DNA of 64,000 bases from Flavobacteriales bacterium UBA979 (GCA_002292325.1 DBBR01000105.1:53296-117295), one strand, 5' to 3'; positions 44,479 to 54,326 are shown, numbered from the stretch's first letter. The notes: generated by a model not told the origin, from the letters alone. Made by a program: numbers and translations.

Positions 44479-46137
44479 TTAAAATTCGAGTTCGTCCTGT
44501 GAGCGCAAAGTTAATCGTCCTTCAATGACGGCTGCATCGGTTTTATTTCGAAGCCAATGCAATGCCTGCAACACTGCTTTATCCTTGGTGGACAAGTACT
44601 CGTAGTAGGCGGATTCGCCTTTTAAATTTCGAATTACTTGTGCATTCATCCTGTTCATAAGCTCCCTTGTTTCAGAAAAGGTCAATTCCTCCTCTGGTTC
44701 AATTCCTTGCGCCTCGGCGTACTTCATCAAGTGCGCAAATGCTGTATTCTCCCATTCAATCGCCTCAGAATCTATGACATGTTGCTCCGACTCTTCCGCA
44801 CGGCATTGATCCACGTATGAAAACGCGGCATCTCGGAGCACCCCATTCCAGCTTAGTTCGGACAAAAAACTCGACCACCTCATCGTATCCAGTGGTACAA
44901 AAACATCCGGCGTGATCCCGCCCGAACCTTTGACGATTTTGCCCGAGGGAGTCGTGTACACCAATGAATCACCCAACGCAATACTGTCCCGGTGAAAGAG
45001 TTCGCCGCTTTCGTACCGATCTAAATAATCCTCCCCGTACGCAATGTCTTCCCCATAAGGACGCTGGATAGCCCGGCCCGTAGGCGTATAGAAACGGGCA
45101 ACCGTGAGCCGCAAGGCACCCAAGGATGCAATTGAAAATTCTTCCTGAACGAGTCCTTTTCCAAACGATCGGCGGCCGATGATCGGGCCGCGATCTTGAT
45201 CCTGAATCGCCCCAGCAAATATCTCAGAAGCGGAGGCGGAAGACTCGTCAACCAATACCGCCAAGTCCCAATCTTTCCATTGACCGTCTCTGCGAGCGGT
45301 GTAGGTTCGGCGGGATGCATGCTCTCCTTCGGTGTAGACGACCAATTGGTCTTCTTTCAGAAAGGACTCTACCATCGGAACCACAGCATTCAAGTAGCCA
45401 CCTCCATTTCCTCGCAGGTCCACGATAACTTCCCGAACCCCTTGGTCTTCCAATATTTGCATGGCCTCCTCAAACTCGATTGCGGTGTTTTGGGCGAAGC
45501 GGATGACTTTGATGTAGCCGCGATCACCATCGAGATTGGCCGTCGACACGACGCTGTGAATCGGGATGCGGTCTCTGCGAAGCAGCACATGATCGACCTC
45601 ACTCCCGCCTCGATCTAACCCCACGACTACGGTCGTATTTCGCGGCCCTTTCAATAAATCCATGACCTTTCGGTTGGTCAATTCTGGACCCGAAATCGGT
45701 ACCGTATCCACCATCAAAATTCGATCACCTGCACGGACTCCTGCTTGCTCAGCTGGCCCCCCAGGAATGGCAGCAACCACCATCAACGTGTCGCGTTGAA
45801 TGATAAACTCCACGCCAATTCCTTCAAAGTTGCCTTCCATCGGTTCAGCCATTGCGGCAAGCTCCTCAGCAGAAATGAAGAGGCTATGTGGATCCAATTC
45901 CTCCAAAACAGCCTCCAATGCAACTTGCTCAAGCTCTTCGCGGACCACCGGGTCAACGTACATCTGCTCCACCCGATCCAACACACCATCCAACGCATTT
46001 CGAGGACTCAAACGTTCAAACCCTGAACCGTCTGAACCCCCCGTATTGATGCCGATGTAAACGCCCAAAATGAGAATCAGGGCATAGGCCAGCGGTTGCC
46101 AGGAAGGCGCCAAAGATTTGTGGGGAGGTTGCTCCAT
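44479..46137 (-). CDS. C-terminal processing peptidase, S41 family
   Basis: 552-residue periplasmic serine protease with an N-terminal membrane anchor (about 13-28, [15 protein letters not shown]). A PDZ domain lies around 90-170 ([30 protein letters not shown]). The Ser-Lys catalytic dyad is in [12 protein letters not shown] and [10 protein letters not shown]. The C-terminal helical part is common in Bacteroidota CtpA/Prc-like proteases. It probably trims envelope proteins. It lies nine bases after the dCMP deaminase gene and shares its transcript. Confidence 0.92.
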   Translation of the reverse strand: MEQPPHKSLAPSWQPLAYALILILGVYIGINTGGSDGSGFERLSPRNALDGVLDRVEQMYVDPVVREELEQVALEAVLEELDPHSLFISAEELAAMAEPMEGNFEGIGVEFIIQRDTLMVVAAIPGGPAEQAGVRAGDRILMVDTVPISGPELTNRKVMDLLKGPRNTTVVVGLDRGGSEVDHVLLRRDRIPIHSVVSTANLDGDRGYIKVIRFAQNTAIEFEEAMQILEDQGVREVIVDLRGNGGGYLNAVVPMVESFLKEDQLVVYTEGEHASRRTYTARRDGQWKDWDLAVLVDESSASASEIFAGAIQDQDRGPIIGRRSFGKGLVQEEFSIASLGALRLTVARFYTPTGRAIQRPYGEDIAYGEDYLDRYESGELFHRDSIALGDSLVYTTPSGKIVKGSGGITPDVFVPLDTMRWSSFLSELSWNGVLRDAAFSYVDQCRAEESEQHVIDSEAIEWENTAFAHLMKYAEAQGIEPEEELTFSETRELMNRMNAQVIRNLKGESAYYEYLSTKDKAVLQALHWLRNKTDAAVIEGRLTLRSQDELEF

Positions 46138-46145
46138 GGTCTATT

Positions 46146-46568
46146 CTAACTCCTCAACTTCTGCTGATGTTCTAGCTGGATACAATCCACTCCGGCTTGG
46201 CTTAAAAAATCCAACCCTTCGGCGTCCTTGTACCTGTTTTTATAGACAACGCGGCTAATTCCCGCCTGAAGAATCAACTTTGAACATTCTCGGCAGGGAG
46301 ACATCGTTATGTACAGGGTGGATCCAACTGCGCTGTTGTTGGATCGCGCCAGTTTGGTGATGGCATTGGCCTCGGCATGCAGGACATACCACTCGGTTTC
46401 ACCCGCGTCGTTTTCGCACACATTGGGGAAGCCCGTCGGTGTCCCATTGAATCCATCTGCAATGATCATTCGATCTTTAACAATCAACGCACCCACCTGC
46501 TTTCTGGAGCAATGCGAAAGTTTCGCCCACTCAACGGCCATGCGCATGTACGCTTCATCGTAGCGCAT
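46146..46568 (-). CDS. comEB: dCMP deaminase / ComE-family zinc deaminase
   Basis: 140-residue cytidine/deoxycytidylate deaminase. The zinc site is HAE in YVLHAEANAITKL and PCRECSKLI. The early RKQVGALIVKDRMIIADGFNGTPTGFPNVCEN is typical of dCMP deaminases, which make dUMP for thymidylate synthesis. The ATG giving MRYDEAYMRMA is used; a TTG nine bases upstream (46577) giving MKQMRYDEAY matches relatives well and may be the real start. A perfect -7 box lies upstream at 46633-46640. Confidence 0.9.
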   Translation of the reverse strand: MRYDEAYMRMAVEWAKLSHCSRKQVGALIVKDRMIIADGFNGTPTGFPNVCENDAGETEWYVLHAEANAITKLARSNNSAVGSTLYITMSPCRECSKLILQAGISRVVYKNRYKDAEGLDFLSQAGVDCIQLEHQQKLRS

Positions 46569-46632
46569 TTGCTTCAAAATGTCAGAGTTGTGGGGCAAAT
46601 CAAGTTCCAATGGAGAAGACAATTTGAGACCG

Positions 46633-46640
46633 CAAAGGTA
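46633..46640 (-). promoter_or_regulatory. -7 box for comEB-ctpA
   Basis: TACCTTTG on the minus strand is a perfect TAnnTTTG match, 64 bases before the ATG of comEB. Confidence 0.5.
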
Positions 46641-46688
46641 CGGGTCTATGCGTTGCTTCGTAGTTTGGTCCTTCAGAAAGAATGACAA

Positions 46689-47243
46689 ATGCGCATTTAC
46701 ACGCGAACAGGTGACGACGGAACCACTTCCCTCTTTGGAGGCCAGCGACTCAGCAAGGACGATTTGCGCATCGAGGCGTACGGCACACTCGATGAATTGA
46801 ATGTCTGCATCGGTGCATTGGGAGCACATGCAGCAGTGACTGATTCCCCCGATCTTCCTTTCCTCCGATCGGTCCAATCCGATGTGTTCTCATGGGGAAG
46901 CCATCTTGCTACCACCGACCCCAAAATGGCTCAGCACCTTCCCGTGGTTCCAAGCGAGCGAATTGCTGAAATGGAAGCTTGGATGGATGAGAAAAATGAA
47001 GCCTTGGATGCGCTGACTCAATTTCTGCTCCCTGGAGGCCATGCTGCAATAGCTGACGCACACGCTTGCCGGGTCGTATGTCGAAGAGCTGAGCGTCGCG
47101 TAATTTCTCTTTCGAGCAATGCTGATATTCCAGAAGGTCTTCTCGCCTACCTCAATCGCTTGAGCGATGTGTTTTTTGTGTGGAGTCGGGTCCTTCACCA
47201 AGCACTGAATGTGACAGAAATTCCCTGGAAATCGGCTCCCTGA
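46689..47243 (+). CDS. Cob(I)alamin adenosyltransferase, PduO type
   Basis: 184-residue ATP:corrinoid adenosyltransferase that makes the active coenzyme B12. The N terminus MRIYTRTGDDGTTSLFGGQRLSKDD is the ATP-binding signature, followed by EAYGTLDELNVCIGAL. The C-terminal CRVVCRRAERRVISL contains the conserved Arg residues. It fits with the B12-dependent methylmalonyl-CoA route implied by mce at 34914. It is divergent from the comEB gene. Confidence 0.93.
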   Translation: MRIYTRTGDDGTTSLFGGQRLSKDDLRIEAYGTLDELNVCIGALGAHAAVTDSPDLPFLRSVQSDVFSWGSHLATTDPKMAQHLPVVPSERIAEMEAWMDEKNEALDALTQFLLPGGHAAIADAHACRVVCRRAERRVISLSSNADIPEGLLAYLNRLSDVFFVWSRVLHQALNVTEIPWKSAP

Positions 47244-47318
47244 GCCCCCAAAACGTGCAAAAAGGAGGTGTTTAGGCTTGGTTTACAAGGTTTTTCTTGG
47301 AAGTGAAAGCGATTCTTC

Positions 47319-47326
47319 TATTTTTG
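47319..47326 (+). promoter_or_regulatory. -7 box for the DUF2795 gene
   Basis: TATTTTTG, perfect TAnnTTTG match, 19 bases before the ATG. Confidence 0.6.
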
Positions 47327-47345
47327 CGCGCTGAAGACACCACCC

Positions 47346-47567
47346 ATGTATTGGACACTTGAATTGGCTTCGTATCTCGAAGATGCCCCATGGCCCGCTA
47401 GCAAAGACGAGCTGATTGACTTCGCCATGCGCGCAGGCGCGCCCCTCGAAGTCGTCGAAAACTTGCAGCAACTCGAAGACGAGGGCGATGCGTTTGAAAC
47501 CATCGAGGACATTTGGCCTGATTACCCGAGCAAGGAGGACTTCTTTTTCAACGAAGACGAATACTAG
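47346..47567 (+). CDS. DUF2795-family small acidic protein
   Basis: 73-residue acidic cytoplasmic protein of the DUF2795 family: MYWTLELASYLEDAPWPASKDELIDFAMRAGAPLEVVENLQQL is the conserved part, with an extended acidic tail ending FFFNEDEY. The family is found near the start or end of many Bacteroidota operons and has no known role. It has its own promoter box and its stop overlaps the convergent acetyltransferase by four bases. Confidence 0.85.
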   Translation: MYWTLELASYLEDAPWPASKDELIDFAMRAGAPLEVVENLQQLEDEGDAFETIEDIWPDYPSKEDFFFNEDEY

Positions 47568-48064
47568 CGTTGCCCTTCACGCGAGATGGCCTTTAATCCG
47601 GCACTCGTCAATTTTCCATTCAACCATTCAGGGTCAAGTTCTGCGCCAAGGGAACGATAAAATCCGATAGCCGGCGCATTCCATTCGAGTACCTGCCACT
47701 CCATACGGCCGAAATCTCGATCAGCGCATGCCTTCGCAATCGTCAAAAAAAGCGCTTTGCCCACACCCAATCCCCGGTAGTCTTCTTGGACGACCAAATC
47801 TTCTAAGTACCCACATTTGCCTTTCCAAGTGCTGTACTTGGTGTACCACAAGGCCATGCCGACGACCTTTCCTTCGATCTCTGCAACAATCAATTCATAG
47901 ATGGGATTCGCACCAAAGCCGTCTTCAAGTAAACATTCAGCTGTATTGGTCACCTCATCTTCCGCTCGCTCATAAATCGCCAACTCAACAATGAGCGCGT
48001 GAACAGCTTGAACATCATCCTTGGTGCCCTTGCGGACAGTGAATGCTTCTGCATGTTTTGCCAT
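47564..48064 (-). CDS. GNAT acetyltransferase, diamine/spermidine acetyltransferase-like
   Basis: 166-residue acetyl-CoA-dependent N-acetyltransferase. The acetyl-CoA loop is VVQEDYRGLGVGKAL. The segment CGYLEDLVVQ and the late RMEWQVLEWNAPAIGFYRSLGAEL resemble spermidine/diamine N-acetyltransferases of the SAT1 type, so a polyamine or small amine is the likely substrate, but this is inference. It is convergent with DUF2795 and divergent from cvpA. Confidence 0.88.
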   Translation of the reverse strand: MAKHAEAFTVRKGTKDDVQAVHALIVELAIYERAEDEVTNTAECLLEDGFGANPIYELIVAEIEGKVVGMALWYTKYSTWKGKCGYLEDLVVQEDYRGLGVGKALFLTIAKACADRDFGRMEWQVLEWNAPAIGFYRSLGAELDPEWLNGKLTSAGLKAISREGQR

Positions 48065-48068
48065 TCCC

Positions 48069-48076
48069 CAAAGCTA
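48069..48076 (-). promoter_or_regulatory. -7 box for the GNAT gene, 4 bases from the start codon
   Basis: TAGCTTTG on the minus strand, perfect TAnnTTTG match; only GGGA separates it from the ATG. Confidence 0.6.
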
Positions 48077-48124
48077 CCTGTTCATCCCATTCTGTCAAAC
48101 TGATTTTTTGTTCTAATTTGCATC

Positions 48125-48709
48125 ATGAATATTGAAAATTTGGTCGCTCTGGACGTCGTCTTAGCAGTGGTCCTTGCATGGTCCATGTTCAACGGCTTTC
48201 GGAAAGGCCTCATCATTAAAGTCGCATCCATTGTCGCTCTGTTTTTGGGAGTTTATGCGGGGTTCCACTTTTCATCCGCTGCAGCGAATTGGTTGAATGG
48301 ACAATTTGATTGGACCGGAAGAACGGTGGAAATTGGTGCGTTCGTATTGACGTTTCTGGCCGTAGTTGTTGGGGTGCATTTGTTAGCTCGGCTATTAGAA
48401 AAAATGGTCGATTTAACGGCGCTCAGCGTGATTAACAAGCTCGGCGGAATGCTGATGGGATTGGTACAAGTCATCCTTCTTCTCAGCGTTTTAACCTACG
48501 CGCTTGACAGCGTATTTGGACCGAGAAAATGGTTGCCTGAAGAACAAGTAGAAGCTTCAGTGCTCTATCCCGAAATTGAAAAAGCCATCGAATACCTCAT
48601 TCCCGAAATGAACCACAACAGTCCTTGGGATCAATTCCGAGATCGGCTAGAAGATGGTGTAGAAGGTTTAGAAGAGGCCGTTGAATCGAGTGGATTGACC
48701 CGCGATTAA
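48125..48709 (+). CDS. cvpA: CvpA-family membrane protein
   Basis: 194-residue inner-membrane protein with four predicted helices and an acidic cytoplasmic tail. The N-terminal LDVVLAVVLAWSMFNGFRKGLIIKVASIVALFLGVYAGF and the third segment TVEIGAFVLTFLAVVVGVHLLARLLEKMVDLTALSVINKLGG are typical of the CvpA/colicin V production family, whose role in envelope function is poorly known. The motif CTAATTTG with four bases to the ATG resembles the near-leaderless boxes but is a weaker match. Confidence 0.88.
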   Translation: MNIENLVALDVVLAVVLAWSMFNGFRKGLIIKVASIVALFLGVYAGFHFSSAAANWLNGQFDWTGRTVEIGAFVLTFLAVVVGVHLLARLLEKMVDLTALSVINKLGGMLMGLVQVILLLSVLTYALDSVFGPRKWLPEEQVEASVLYPEIEKAIEYLIPEMNHNSPWDQFRDRLEDGVEGLEEAVESSGLTRD

Positions 48710-50469
48710 ACCACGCCCATTTGTGTCTTAAGCTGGGCGATTTTTTGGTCAAGTGCGTGCATCACAGCATCGTATGACCCCACTGCTTTCCACATTTCTG
48801 GCATCATCCTGACGGAAAAATAAAACTTAATCTTGGGTTCCGTTCCACTGGGACGTGCGGTGACGATTGATTGGCCATCCGTTACCAATTGAACCACATT
48901 GGACGCCGGGAAATCCATCGGTCGAGTCGTGCCCTCGGACAAATTGTGCACGCGTTGTGAAGCATAATCACGCACCTCGACCACGCGTTCACCAGCCAAA
49001 ACTGCCGGTGGATCTTCCCTAAATCCCTCCATTTGCTTTGCGATTTCCGCCTTGCCCGCCCGACCTTGTTTGGTTTGGGAGACCAGGGCTTCCTTGAACG
49101 CACCGTGCTTGGCATGAATTTGTGCCAAACGCCCCAACAAATCTGTTCCTTCGTTCGCCGCAACATCGGCTAACTCGCAAAGCAAACAGGCCGCGGCCAC
49201 TGCATCCTTATCTCTGACAGAATCGCCAATCATGTATCCATAGCTTTCTTCTCCTCCTACAATGAACCGACCCGTTCCCTCCGCTTCGCGGATGGCCGCG
49301 GCGATCCATTTGAATCCCGTAAGTGTCTCTTTCACTCGCAACCCCGCATCCAAGCCTATGGAGCCCATCAGATCCGATGTGACAATGGTATTCGCGACGA
49401 AATCACCTTCTTTCAAGGAACCGTTTCGCTGACGCTCGGAAACTACGTAATCCACAAGCAGCGCACCTGTCTCGTTTCCATTCAACAGCCGCCATCCTCC
49501 CGGGGAAGCTGCATCCGGAACGGCAATGCCCACCCGATCAGCATCGGGGTCGGTTCCCAACACCAATTGAGCGTCAACCGTCTTTGCCAGTTCAATCGCC
49601 GCAGACAGGGCTGCTCCTTCCTCGGGATTGGGACTGTGAACCGTGGGAAAATCCCCATCGGGCTGGCGTTGATTTTCAACGATGTGGACGTTACGAAAAC
49701 CCGCGGCAGCGAGTGCTGGAATCACCGAGACCGAACCTGTGCCATGAAGTGGGGTGTAAACAATACTTAAATCCGATCCACCTGATCGAAGAGCGTCACT
49801 CAATCGCAGATCCAATACCGTTTGTAAATAGGCGTTATCCGCCTCTTTTCCCAACCAATGAATGCGTTCTTGTGCAACTGAATCACTGCCCCATTTTACC
49901 TGGTCCGGCCCAGCAACTGCGCGCACCTCAGCAATGATTCCCGCGTCGTGAGGAGGTACGATTTGTCCTCCGTCGCTCCAATACACTTTGTAACCATTGT
50001 ATTCCTTGGGATTGTGGCTCGCCGTGACAACAATGCCCGCCGTGCAATTCAAGTGCCGCACGCTGAAAGAAAGTTGAGGAGTGGGCCGCAAAGCAGAAAA
50101 CAAATGAACCTCAATGCCATTGCCTGCCATGACATCAGCGGCGACCTTGGCGAAAAAATCACTTTGGTTACGTGAATCGTGCGCTATGGCAATCGATGCT
50201 CCTTCTGGAACTGAGCGGAGGATATAATTTGCCAATCCCTGCGTAGCCTGAGCCACGGTGTATTTATTCATGCGGTTGGTCCCTGGCCCCATCAGTCCGC
50301 GCAATCCGCCTGTACCAAATTCTAAGTCCGTGTAAAAAGCCTCGACCAATGGTTCACCTCCCGCTCTCACCATCAACTGAACCTCATCCTGGGTTGCTTG
50401 ATCAAACGGTGGATTCATCCATGCATTGGCCCTTTCCAAGGCTACTTCATTCAAGTTCTCACTTTTCAT
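48706..50469 (-). CDS. Phosphohexomutase (phosphoglucomutase/phosphomannomutase family)
   Basis: 587-residue alpha-D-phosphohexomutase. The phosphoserine is Ser151 in VTASHNPKEYNGYKVY, the metal loop is GTDPDADRVGIAV, the sugar loop is GGEESYGYMIGD and the phosphate-binding end is ARPSGTEPKIKFYF. The length (about 580) is that of PGM/PMM of the Bacteroidota and Firmicutes type. It supplies glucose 1-phosphate or mannose 1-phosphate for cell-surface sugars, fitting with upstream rfbD. The start overlaps the rfbD stop by 11 bases. Confidence 0.93.
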   Translation of the reverse strand: MKSENLNEVALERANAWMNPPFDQATQDEVQLMVRAGGEPLVEAFYTDLEFGTGGLRGLMGPGTNRMNKYTVAQATQGLANYILRSVPEGASIAIAHDSRNQSDFFAKVAADVMAGNGIEVHLFSALRPTPQLSFSVRHLNCTAGIVVTASHNPKEYNGYKVYWSDGGQIVPPHDAGIIAEVRAVAGPDQVKWGSDSVAQERIHWLGKEADNAYLQTVLDLRLSDALRSGGSDLSIVYTPLHGTGSVSVIPALAAAGFRNVHIVENQRQPDGDFPTVHSPNPEEGAALSAAIELAKTVDAQLVLGTDPDADRVGIAVPDAASPGGWRLLNGNETGALLVDYVVSERQRNGSLKEGDFVANTIVTSDLMGSIGLDAGLRVKETLTGFKWIAAAIREAEGTGRFIVGGEESYGYMIGDSVRDKDAVAAACLLCELADVAANEGTDLLGRLAQIHAKHGAFKEALVSQTKQGRAGKAEIAKQMEGFREDPPAVLAGERVVEVRDYASQRVHNLSEGTTRPMDFPASNVVQLVTDGQSIVTARPSGTEPKIKFYFSVRMMPEMWKAVGSYDAVMHALDQKIAQLKTQMGVV

Positions 50470-51349
50470 CTTTTTTCGCGTTTTCATTCGCTTTAACCTC
50501 ATTCTTTAATTCCATCTCCCATGGCACAATAGGCAACTTCAATGCCTTTGCAAATGGCGTCCCATCCAAGTAGGAGTAACTCGGACGCTTAGCCGGGGTC
50601 GGGTATTCTGCCGTTGTGCATGGTGAAGTATCAACCTCCAATCCGTATTCCAAAAAAATCGCCCGAGCAAATTCAAACCACGTCGTGGGCCCTTCCGTGC
50701 TGTAATGCCACATTCCCGATGGAACCCGGTCGGGGTGCGTTGCCAATGCCATGAGGGCTTCAGCAAATGGCCTTGCGGCAGTTGGAGCGCCTTGCTGGTC
50801 ATGCACAATCCGTAAGCTTTTGCCCTCTCTCCCTAACCGAAGCATCGTTTGCATGAAGTTTGATCCTCGGACGTCGTACAACCAGGCCACGCGCACAATC
50901 CACCAATCGGAAGAATTCACTGATTCAAAGGCATTCCGGACACGCTGTTCACCCTCGTGCTTTGTGCGGGCATATACGCCCTGCGGATTCGGCTCATCCT
51001 CCGGTCGATAAGGCTGACAGGCTTCTCCATCAAAGACATAATCCGTGCTAATATGGATCAAATCGATGCCGTTCTCAGCACATGCTTGTGCCAACAGTCC
51101 GGGTGCCACGGCATTGATTTGATGGGCCAATTCCGGTTCCGACTCTGCCAAATCCACTGCAGTATAAGCCGCAGCATTGATGATAACGTCCGGACGATGA
51201 ACTTCGATGGCCCGTTGGATGGACTGCGTGTCAGCGATATCCAATTCCGTGCGGCTCAAAGAAACAAGGTGAATTTGTGCATCGTTCGACCGTTCCGATA
51301 ACCTTGATCCCAATTGGCCATTGGCCCCTGTCACCATCACTTTGCGCAT
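50459..51349 (-). CDS. rfbD: dTDP-4-dehydrorhamnose reductase
   Basis: About 296-residue NAD(P)-dependent reductase that finishes dTDP-L-rhamnose. The Rossmann start is VTGANGQLGSRL, followed by INAAAYTAVDLAES, STDYVFDGEACQPY and the YxxxK dyad in GVYARTKHEGE. The C-terminal lysine-rich tail (KNEVKANENAKKDEK) is unusual but lies beyond the fold. The ATG at 51349 (MRKVMVTGANGQ) is preferred; one at 51379 overlaps the permease. No rfbABC genes are in the window. Confidence 0.88.
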   Translation of the reverse strand: MRKVMVTGANGQLGSRLSERSNDAQIHLVSLSRTELDIADTQSIQRAIEVHRPDVIINAAAYTAVDLAESEPELAHQINAVAPGLLAQACAENGIDLIHISTDYVFDGEACQPYRPEDEPNPQGVYARTKHEGEQRVRNAFESVNSSDWWIVRVAWLYDVRGSNFMQTMLRLGREGKSLRIVHDQQGAPTAARPFAEALMALATHPDRVPSGMWHYSTEGPTTWFEFARAIFLEYGLEVDTSPCTTAEYPTPAKRPSYSYLDGTPFAKALKLPIVPWEMELKNEVKANENAKKDEK

Positions 51350-51371
51350 ACTCGAAGGTAGAGATTTCTGT

Positions 51372-52613
51372 CTAGCCATTTGCTCGCATCGCCTCCACGG
51401 GTTCCATTTCTGCAGCTCGCTTTGCTGGGGCCAAACCGGCTAATAAACCTGAGGCCACTGCAACGCTCAGGGCAATGACTACCCGAGATGGGTGAACATT
51501 CAATGCAAATCCAATGTCCACAGCATTCACCATGAGCACGATGGATTGAATGGCGAGAAGTGCAAACAGCGCACCTATGACGCACAACGCGACGGCTTCA
51601 AACAGGAATTGCAGCAGAATAAAATTAGATTTTGCACCGATGGCCTTTTGGACTCCAATGATGCGGGTGCGTTCACGAACGCTCACGAACATGATGTTCG
51701 CAATGCTAAAACACCCCACCAAGATGGCAAAGATGCCAATGAACCAACCCCCGTATTCCACTTGCTGAAAAATCGAGTCCAACACGGAGGTCAGCATGTC
51801 AATTTGATTGATCGAGAAATCTTCTTCCTCCCGAGGTCGCAAGCGACGAACTGACCGAAACTGTTGGACAATTTCATCCGACAATTCAGCCGTTGTCACT
51901 CCATTTTTCGGCTTCACCATAATGCTAGTGCCCATCCCATAATCCATGATGCGGTGTCCGAATTTTGCAGGAACAAGCGCCGCACGGTCGAATCCATCGT
52001 TGATCACAGATGCACCCTGCTGGGCGAACACCCCTACAATTTGAAGGCGCTGCCCCTTTGCCTCAATGGTTTGACCTATGGCGTTCTCACTGCCTGTCAA
52101 CTCTACTGCGACATCGTGGCCGACAACAGTTACGGCTCGACCAGCAGCGACTTCCATGGGTGAAAAGTATCGACCATGAGCAATATCCAGGGCAATCACA
52201 TCCTCGTACCCTTCCGAAACGGCAACAATGCCTGTGCCCTCAATCCGGCTATTCTGGGATTCAAGGGCAAGCATCGTCTTCGCTTGGAAAACCACTTTTT
52301 TTGCTGAATTCAAGCGCTCTTCGAGCAACTCCGCATCGCCCAAACTGACCTCTCGACGTTGAACGTATTTCCACCACGGGTACTCCTCATCGAATGCCCA
52401 GGGCCACTTCTGAATGAAAAGCACCTCGTCATCGAGCATATTGAATGTGCTTTTCAGTCCATCTTCGAGCGAGTCAACGACCGCAAAAACCGCCGTAATC
52501 ATAAAGATACCTACCATCACACCGAGCAAAGAAAGTAGCGTGCGCAAACGGTTGGTGACAATTGCTGACCAAGCAAAGGCAAAACTCTCATACAACAATC
52601 GAAGCCACAGCAT
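51372..52613 (-). CDS. FtsX-family ABC permease (MacB-like)
   Basis: 413-residue inner-membrane permease. N-terminal AIVTNRLRTLLSLLGVMVGIFMITAVFAVVDSLEDG is the MacB-type first helix and amphipathic start. A large periplasmic MacB_PCD domain follows (about 55-280), then three C-terminal helices (GIFAILVGCFSIANIMFVSV and ERTRIIGVQKAIGAK). Such permeases export macrolides, lipoproteins or peptides with an ATPase partner not encoded here. It heads the run to rfbD and the phosphohexomutase. Confidence 0.88.
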   Translation of the reverse strand: MLWLRLLYESFAFAWSAIVTNRLRTLLSLLGVMVGIFMITAVFAVVDSLEDGLKSTFNMLDDEVLFIQKWPWAFDEEYPWWKYVQRREVSLGDAELLEERLNSAKKVVFQAKTMLALESQNSRIEGTGIVAVSEGYEDVIALDIAHGRYFSPMEVAAGRAVTVVGHDVAVELTGSENAIGQTIEAKGQRLQIVGVFAQQGASVINDGFDRAALVPAKFGHRIMDYGMGTSIMVKPKNGVTTAELSDEIVQQFRSVRRLRPREEEDFSINQIDMLTSVLDSIFQQVEYGGWFIGIFAILVGCFSIANIMFVSVRERTRIIGVQKAIGAKSNFILLQFLFEAVALCVIGALFALLAIQSIVLMVNAVDIGFALNVHPSRVVIALSVAVASGLLAGLAPAKRAAEMEPVEAMRANG

Positions 52614-52617
52614 GATA

Positions 52618-52625
52618 CAAAGCTA
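52618..52625 (-). promoter_or_regulatory. -7 box for the MacB-type permease, 4 bases from the start codon
   Basis: TAGCTTTG on the minus strand, perfect TAnnTTTG match; only TATC separates it from the ATG. Confidence 0.6.
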
Positions 52626-52667
52626 ATTCCAAGCACCGTTCGCCCCTCATATGTTGATGTTTAATTG

Positions 52668-52675
52668 TAATTTCG
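52668..52675 (+). promoter_or_regulatory. Weak -7 box for purH
   Basis: TAATTTCG, one mismatch to TAnnTTTG, 34 bases before the purH ATG. Confidence 0.3.
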
Positions 52676-52709
52676 TCGCTTACTAGTCGTTCTCATAACC
52701 AACTTCATC

Positions 52710-54242
52710 ATGACCGCTCCCCGCCGCATTCAATCCGCGCTTATTTCCGTTTTCCATAAAGAAGGTCTTGAGCCGATTGTTGAACAACTTCAGCGACTGG
52801 GCATCACGATGTATTCGACAGGAGGAACCCAAAAAGCTTTGGAGGCCATGGGCGCTGAAGTCGTTCCAGTTGAAGAGGTCACCAACTACCCCTCCATTCT
52901 TGGAGGACGTGTCAAAACACTCCACCCAAAGGTCTTTGGCGGCATCTTAAATCGCAGAGAAGAGGCGAATGACATTGCCCAAATGGAAGAGTACGCCCTT
53001 CCCCAGATTGACTTGGTCATTGTTGACTTGTATCCTTTTGAGGCGACGGTTGCCCAAGGTGGAAGCCATAGCGAGATCATCGAAAAAATTGACATCGGAG
53101 GCATTTCGTTGATTCGAGCGGCCGCCAAGAACTTCCAAGATGTAGCCATTGTTTCGAGCCAAGACGACTATGGCACCCTGCTGGATTTATTGTCGAATGG
53201 TGAAGGGGTCACTACCCTCGAAGAACGGCAAGCACTGGCAACTCGGGCGTTTAGGATCAGTTCACATTACGATACGCGGATTCATGCTTGGATGCAAGGA
53301 GGTGCCAAGATTGATACCCTCAATTTGTCAGAAATGGAGGGTCGTGCATTGCGTTATGGTGAAAACCCCCACCAAGCAGGGCGATTTTTCGGAGATTTGG
53401 ATGGGTTGTTCGATCAATTGAACGGCAAAGCGCTTTCATACAACAACCTTTTGGATGTTGATGCCGCTGTTCAATTGATGGGGGAGTTCACCTTGGACGA
53501 CCCCACTTTTGCGGTGATGAAGCACAACAACGCCTGCGGTGTTGCCACCCGTGCCACTGTGCTGGAAGCATGGAATGATGCGCTGGCGGGAGATCCTGTA
53601 TCGGCCTTTGGAGGCGTTTTGATTTGCAACCGACCCATCGATGCCGCTACGGCAACTGCGATGCATGAATTATTCTTTGAAGTGGCCATTGCACCTGGAT
53701 TTGATGCCGATGCATTGGACATTTTGAGCCAAAAGAAGAACCGAATTTTACTTGTCCAAAAGCCCTGTGAAATGCCACAAGTTGGTGTACGGTCGGCATT
53801 GAATGGGTTTTTAGTCCAAGCGTGCGATGCCAAAACGGAAACAAAAGAGGACTTGACTTTGGCTACTGCCTCTGCGGCGACCGAGGCGGAATTGAGCGAC
53901 CTTTTGTTTGCCATGAAATTGGCAAAACATACCCGTTCCAATACCATTGTATTTGCCAAGAATCAACAACTCTGTGGAAGCGGAACCGGACAAACGAGTC
54001 GAGTGGACGCTCTCAAGCAAGCCGTGGTGAAGGCGCGAAGTTTCGGATTTGAGTTGGATGGTGCCGTGATGGCTTCCGATGCTTTCTTCCCATTTCCCGA
54101 TTGTGTGGAGCTTGCTGATGATGCTGGAATTACCGCGGTTATCCAGCCTGGGGGTTCGGTCAAAGATCAATTGAGCATCGATTACTGCGATGCGCATGGC
54201 CTCGCAATGTACATGACTGGAACTCGCCACTTTCGGCACTGA
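52710..54242 (+). CDS. purH: Bifunctional AICAR formyltransferase/IMP cyclohydrolase
   Basis: 510-residue enzyme for the last two steps of purine synthesis. The N-terminal IMP cyclohydrolase (about 1-195) has SALISVFHKEGLEPIVEQL, STGGTQKALE, GGRVKTLHPKVFGGIL and the SQDDYGTLLDLL end. The formyltransferase part shows LRYGENPHQAGRFFGDL, KHNNACGVATRATV, SAFGGVLICNRPI, and a catalytic Lys-His pair at KHNN. Length fits the family (about 510-525). Divergent from the permease and followed by mreB with its own promoter. Confidence 0.96.
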   Translation: MTAPRRIQSALISVFHKEGLEPIVEQLQRLGITMYSTGGTQKALEAMGAEVVPVEEVTNYPSILGGRVKTLHPKVFGGILNRREEANDIAQMEEYALPQIDLVIVDLYPFEATVAQGGSHSEIIEKIDIGGISLIRAAAKNFQDVAIVSSQDDYGTLLDLLSNGEGVTTLEERQALATRAFRISSHYDTRIHAWMQGGAKIDTLNLSEMEGRALRYGENPHQAGRFFGDLDGLFDQLNGKALSYNNLLDVDAAVQLMGEFTLDDPTFAVMKHNNACGVATRATVLEAWNDALAGDPVSAFGGVLICNRPIDAATATAMHELFFEVAIAPGFDADALDILSQKKNRILLVQKPCEMPQVGVRSALNGFLVQACDAKTETKEDLTLATASAATEAELSDLLFAMKLAKHTRSNTIVFAKNQQLCGSGTGQTSRVDALKQAVVKARSFGFELDGAVMASDAFFPFPDCVELADDAGITAVIQPGGSVKDQLSIDYCDAHGLAMYMTGTRHFRH

Positions 54243-54318
54243 TTTGCTGCCGATTACCCGCTTTAAAAGAGCTCCAGATTTGTGAAAAATTTGATGGGAA
54301 TTCCTTCTTCGCGGTGCG

Positions 54319-54326
54319 TATATTTG
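54319..54326 (+). promoter_or_regulatory. -7 box for the rod-shape operon
   Basis: TATATTTG, perfect TAnnTTTG match, 37 bases before the mreB ATG and after the purH stop. Confidence 0.55.

Noticed and set aside
47244..47567. Toxin-antitoxin pair around the small acidic DUF2795 gene
   Set aside because: The DUF2795 protein is a known small conserved family and no second small gene partners it; the neighbours are a cobalamin enzyme and an acetyltransferase.
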